NCBI GenBank assembly: GCA_902623175.1
Contig: CACNSR010000014.1
Coordinates: 1 to 64,000, forward strand
Reading direction: 5' to 3'
DNA from: Halieaceae bacterium
Lineage (GTDB): Bacteria > Pseudomonadota > Gammaproteobacteria > Pseudomonadales > Halieaceae
Length of the DNA stretch: 64,000 nucleotides
Shown here: one piece after another, positions 59,407-64,000 of the stretch
How the letters are laid out: each line of letters begins with the position of its first letter
How positions within the stretch are numbered: the first letter of the stretch is position 1
Program-made: the position numbers and the translations under genes
Notes under the pieces: model-generated
Told to the model about the DNA's origin: nothing
The model's input: the letters and a program-made list of their open reading frames with translations, nothing else
The model's database searches: none

Positions 59407-61536
59407 TTGTTTCCAATGAGCAATACGCAACGATGTTGCCGCGCTGTGGCTTTTGCACTCGCGTTCGTACCTTTATCAACGAGCGCGCTGGAGCCGACGA
59501 GTGCCCAAGGGGACACACTGAAGGAGCTCATCGACGTGATTGAAGAGCGCCATTATGCGAGCCGGCGCTACGACGACGGGTTATCTGAACAACATTTCGT
59601 TGCCTACCTCGACGCGCTAGACCCACAGCGCATGTTTTTTGATGCAACAGATATCATGGACTTCTCTTCGTGGAAATTGGAACTGGACAATGCTGGCCAA
59701 CGGGGCAATCTGGATCCCGCCTTTTCTATGTTCAACCGCTATCATGAGAAGCTGAAAAAAAGGCTGCAGAGCATTCTGAAGACTTTGCCTCAAGCACTTC
59801 GGGGCTTTGACTATGAGCTCGACGAATACCTTGTCATTGATCACTCCACCATTCCCTGGGCCACCAACTCAGAAGAGCTCGACGAGCGATGGCGGAAGCG
59901 CCTCAAGAATCAGGCGCTGAGCCTCAAGCTGGCAGACAAGCCCAATGATGAGATCCCCGACACGTTAGCGCGGCGCTACCAAAATCAGCTGAACCGGCTC
60001 GATCAGTACAATGCGCAGGACGTTTTCCAGGTCTATGCCAACACGCTTGCCCAGCAATACGACCCGCACACCAACTATTTCTCTCCCCGTCGCGCCGAGA
60101 ATTTCGATATCAATATGAGTCTCTCTTTTGAGGGTATCGGAGCGATGTTGCAGATCGATGACGAATACGCCAAAGTCAGCCGCCTCATTCCCGCTGGACC
60201 CGCTGATAAGCAGGGCGAGCTCCGGCCTTCTGATTTGATCATTGGTGTTGGGCAGGGAGAATCTGGCCCCATCGAGGATGTTGTGGGCTGGCGGCTCGAC
60301 GAGGTGGTTGACCTGATCCGAGGTCCGAGAGATACCGTGGTCAGGCTTGAAGTCATCCCCGGCAAGGGCAAGACAGATCAGCGTCGCGTGGTCCCCATAC
60401 GACGTAATGAGGTGGAACTAGAGGAGCAAGCCGCACAAAAGGAAATCATTGAATTCATCGATGAAGCGGATGAGAAGCACCGCATCGGCGTGATTGATAT
60501 CCCAGCTTTTTACATCGACTTCGAGGCCTATCGCCGTGGGGACAAAAACTATCGATCCACGACGCGTGACGTCCAGAGACTGATCGCGGAGCTCATGGCT
60601 GAGGACGTTGAAGGGTTGGTGATTGACCTCAGAGATAACGGTGGTGGCTCCCTACAGGAGGCGAATCAGCTAACGGGTCTCTTTATCGAATATGGGCCCA
60701 CAGTGCAAATCCGCTCGGCTGAGAGCCGAGTGTGGCGCGATGGCAAGCGGCGTCGATCAAACTATTACGAAGGACCGGTGGCGGTAATGATTAACCGCCT
60801 CAGCGCCTCAGCATCCGAAATTTTTGCAGGTGCTATTCAGGATTACGGACGTGGAATCGTGGTCGGAGAGCAGTCCTTTGGGAAGGGAACCGTTCAATCT
60901 TTGGTACCGCTTGAAGAGGGCCAATTAAAGATCACCGAGAGCAAGTTTTACCGCATCTCTGGGGATAGCACGCAGCACCGAGGGGTGATCCCCGATATTA
61001 CCTACCCGTCGCTCTTCGATCCTGAAGAGATCGGCGAGAGCGCGCTCGACAATGCGCTGGCCTGGGATCAAATCGCGCCAGCCCGGTTTAATCGCTTCCA
61101 CGACTATGGCGCAATCATACCGATGCTGACGACTCTTCACGAGAAACGTGCAGCCAATGATCCCGACTATCTTTATCTCCAGGATAGGGCAGTCATCGCA
61201 CAGGAAGCGCGAACAATTACTGCCCTGCCGTTACAGGAAGCCGGCAGACTTGCCATGAGAGATGATCAGGAATCAAAGGCGCTGATGATTGAGAACAAGC
61301 GACGCGTTGCTAAAGGATTAGCTCCTCTGGAGGACCTGGCAAATGCAGAAAATGATGGCCGCGGTATCGAAGGCGATAATGAGTCATCGACCTCGTCATT
61401 AGAAGGACCGGAAGAGACGATAGCGGAAAACGGCGGCGAAGATACCGAAGATGTCCTGCTGATGGAGACCGGCCGCATTCTGGTCGACATGATCACACTG
61501 CGCCCGAATACCAGCATCGCCGGGCGCGCACAATAA
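59407..61536 (+). CDS. prc: Tail-specific protease Prc
   Basis: A ~709-residue periplasmic carboxyl-terminal processing protease. Signal peptide (VAFALAFVPLSTSALEPTSA), PDZ domain around ~230-320 (FEGIGAMLQIDDEYAKV), and S41 catalytic core with Ser in RLSASASEIFAGAI and Lys in QSFGKGTVQS. Start is uncertain: TTG 59407 lies nine bases after AAGGAG; ATG 59416 in the same frame is also good. Prc degrades C-terminally tagged periplasmic proteins and regulates peptidoglycan hydrolases. Confidence 0.93.
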   Translation: MFPMSNTQRCCRAVAFALAFVPLSTSALEPTSAQGDTLKELIDVIEERHYASRRYDDGLSEQHFVAYLDALDPQRMFFDATDIMDFSSWKLELDNAGQRGNLDPAFSMFNRYHEKLKKRLQSILKTLPQALRGFDYELDEYLVIDHSTIPWATNSEELDERWRKRLKNQALSLKLADKPNDEIPDTLARRYQNQLNRLDQYNAQDVFQVYANTLAQQYDPHTNYFSPRRAENFDINMSLSFEGIGAMLQIDDEYAKVSRLIPAGPADKQGELRPSDLIIGVGQGESGPIEDVVGWRLDEVVDLIRGPRDTVVRLEVIPGKGKTDQRRVVPIRRNEVELEEQAAQKEIIEFIDEADEKHRIGVIDIPAFYIDFEAYRRGDKNYRSTTRDVQRLIAELMAEDVEGLVIDLRDNGGGSLQEANQLTGLFIEYGPTVQIRSAESRVWRDGKRRRSNYYEGPVAVMINRLSASASEIFAGAIQDYGRGIVVGEQSFGKGTVQSLVPLEEGQLKITESKFYRISGDSTQHRGVIPDITYPSLFDPEEIGESALDNALAWDQIAPARFNRFHDYGAIIPMLTTLHEKRAANDPDYLYLQDRAVIAQEARTITALPLQEAGRLAMRDDQESKALMIENKRRVAKGLAPLEDLANAENDGRGIEGDNESSTSSLEGPEETIAENGGEDTEDVLLMETGRILVDMITLRPNTSIAGRAQ

Positions 61537-61594
61537 ACGAAACGCCCGAATAGAGCTCACAACTGGGCCCTAGGCTAAACCCTTTATGCCGAGC

Positions 61595-62935
<1,341 letters not shown>

Positions 62936-62981
62936 TTACCGCGAAAAGGGATCGTGCCGGTGTGCGAAAGTGCCCGCATGT

Positions 62982-63244
62982 TTACCCTAACGCCTTGATC
63001 AACCCAACCCCCAGCCCGGCATCCACCACACAGCTCACAACGCTCGGTACGACATACCTCAATATTGTTTGCCACGCGCTTTCCTCAGAGAGCAGCACCG
63101 TATCCAACGAGAATGTTTAAAAGGTGGTAAAGCCCCAAGTGCGCCCGTGATCGCAAGGGCACTCCACATTAGCGCGGCATCCTCTCTGCCAAGCGCGGCC
63201 CATATCAAGTCTATCGTGACCGGGAGCCAGTACATCGTTGTCAT
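62982..63244 (-). pseudogene. crcB: Remnant of crcB (fluoride channel)
   Basis: The conserved gap between rarA and serS encodes fluoride-channel fragments instead of an open gene. After ALMWSALAITGALG the frame changes at a run of four Gs (63133-63136; five expected), giving GFTTF-stop-TFSLDTVLL, where TAA (63117-63119) replaces a serine codon of the channel's GFTTFSTFS motif. The C-terminus continues as SAWQTILRYVVPSVVSC to the stop at 62982-62984. The N-terminal helix of CrcB is missing: only MTTMYWLPVTIDLIW-like residues precede the core. Deletion, frameshift and nonsense mean it cannot function. Confidence 0.85.
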
Positions 63245-64000
63245 GTCCCGCCCTCCTGTTGCGCCCGCTGGTTCAACCCGCGCAGCCGATCAAGCTTTTC
63301 CTTGATCGCACCCTCCAAGCCCCTGTCTGTGGGCTCATAAAACTGCTCCGGCGCAACACCGTCTGGAAAATACTGTGCACCAGCCGCAAACGCGCCGGGC
63401 TCGTCGTGCGCGTATCGATATCCCTCGCCATAGCCTGCGTCTTTTAACAACGCCGTCGGCGCATTGCGCAGTGTCATGGGTACCTCTGCGGACCCAGATT
63501 CCCTCGCCACCGCGGTCGCTGCGTTGAACGCCTTATAGACGGCGTTACTTTTCGCCGCGCAGGCGAGATACACCACGGCCTCCGCAATGGCCAACTCCCC
63601 TTCCGGGCTACCCAGTCGCTCTTGCACCGCGGTGGCATCCAGCGCCAACTGTAGCGCCCGCGGATCCGCCAGCCCAATATCCTCTGACGCCATACGGATG
63701 CAGCGACGGGCGATATAGAGCGGGTCGCAGCCACCATCTAGCATTCGCGCATACCAATACAGCGAGGCATCCGGGTCTGACCCTCTCACAGATTTGTGCA
63801 GAGCGCTGATCTGCTCGTAGAAGACATCACCACCCTTGTCAAAACGTCGCGTGCCGGTTGCTGTCAATTCCGCTAGCAGCGCCTCATCGAGAGCAATATG
63901 GGAAGCATCACCATCGGCAAGATCAGTCGCCAGCTCGATAAGGTTAAGCGCCTGTCGGACGTCCCCGTCTGCCAGCGTCGCCACACCTTCACAAAAGGCC
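63241..64000 (-). CDS. rarA: Replication-associated recombination protein RarA, C-terminal part
   Basis: C-terminal ~252 residues of the MgsA/RarA AAA+ ATPase, which acts at stalled forks. The part in the window has SLYWYARMLDGGCDPLYIARR, MASEDIGLADPRAL, AVVYLACAAKSN, and the end EQFYEPTDRGLEGAIKEKL. The P-loop lies beyond the window edge, where the frame stays open. It overlaps the crcB remnant start by four bases. Confidence 0.95.
   Translation of the reverse strand, partial: AFCEGVATLADGDVRQALNLIELATDLADGDASHIALDEALLAELTATGTRRFDKGGDVFYEQISALHKSVRGSDPDASLYWYARMLDGGCDPLYIARRCIRMASEDIGLADPRALQLALDATAVQERLGSPEGELAIAEAVVYLACAAKSNAVYKAFNAATAVARESGSAEVPMTLRNAPTALLKDAGYGEGYRYAHDEPGAFAAGAQYFPDGVAPEQFYEPTDRGLEGAIKEKLDRLRGLNQRAQQEGGT

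Overview
The window is a gene-dense bacterial chromosome segment. It looks like a marine gammaproteobacterium, probably of the OM60/NOR5 (Halieaceae) type. The evidence is conserved gammaproteobacterial gene order: rne/rluC, maf, yceD-rpmF-fabD-fabG-acpP-fabF-pabC-mltG-tmk-holB, tig-clpP-clpX-lon-hupB-ppiD, gloB-methyltransferase-rnhA-dnaQ and rarA-(crcB)-serS. ETF/ETF-QO and acyl-CoA genes, NhaB, and ApbE with DUF3570/DUF4266 fit the same picture. The taxonomic placement is an inference from content and order only.

Layout. 0-4 kb holds a TPR protein cut by the window edge, an EthD-like protein, a frameshifted acyl-CoA/AMP ligase, a MAPEG protein and tRNA-Ser. 4-16.6 kb holds RNase E, then the rRNA/ribosome and fatty-acid cluster through holB. 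16.6-17.5 kb is a decayed pilZ, a minus-strand terminator with no recognised gene, and tRNA-Leu. 17.6-26.6 kb is the protein-quality-control run (trigger factor, ClpP, ClpX, Lon, HU-beta, PpiD) and a DUF1285 gene. 26.6-34.6 kb carries the ETF system, an antiporter, a PLP dehydratase, NfuA and DAHP synthase. 34.8-40.8 kb is an AddB-like/AddA-like nuclease-helicase pair. 40.9-49.1 kb holds gloB, a methyltransferase, rnhA, dnaQ, nhaB, nudC, sohB and a SulP transporter. 49.2-59.4 kb is the accessory part: a broken persulfide-dioxygenase-like hydrolase, a zinc-less MDR oxidoreductase, a solitary tyrosine recombinase, an acyl-CoA dehydrogenase, a truncated ORF, a near-identical tandem gene duplication, and the DUF4266-DUF3570-ApbE cluster. 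The window closes with Prc protease, SerS, a broken crcB and the C-terminal part of RarA.

How genes work together. FabD, FabG, AcpP and FabF form the fatty-acid elongation core. ETF (EtfA/B) passes acyl-CoA dehydrogenase electrons to ETF-QO and so to ubiquinone. Trigger factor, ClpXP, Lon, PpiD, Prc and SohB cover folding and proteolysis from cytoplasm to periplasm. The AddAB-like pair, RarA, HolB, DnaQ and RNase HI serve replication and repair.

The most distinctive signal is gene decay at conserved positions. pilZ (stops plus a frameshift), crcB (5' deletion, frameshift and nonsense codon), the metallo-hydrolase (three single-base shifts) and the ligase (one G-tract shift) are each readable as the expected family but are not open as one frame. 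Other points of interest are an almost perfect direct duplication in which one copy has lost the haem-c motif, a hairpin that pairs with the whole Shine-Dalgarno of the recombinase, and the three-gene lipoprotein/beta-barrel/flavin-transferase cluster.
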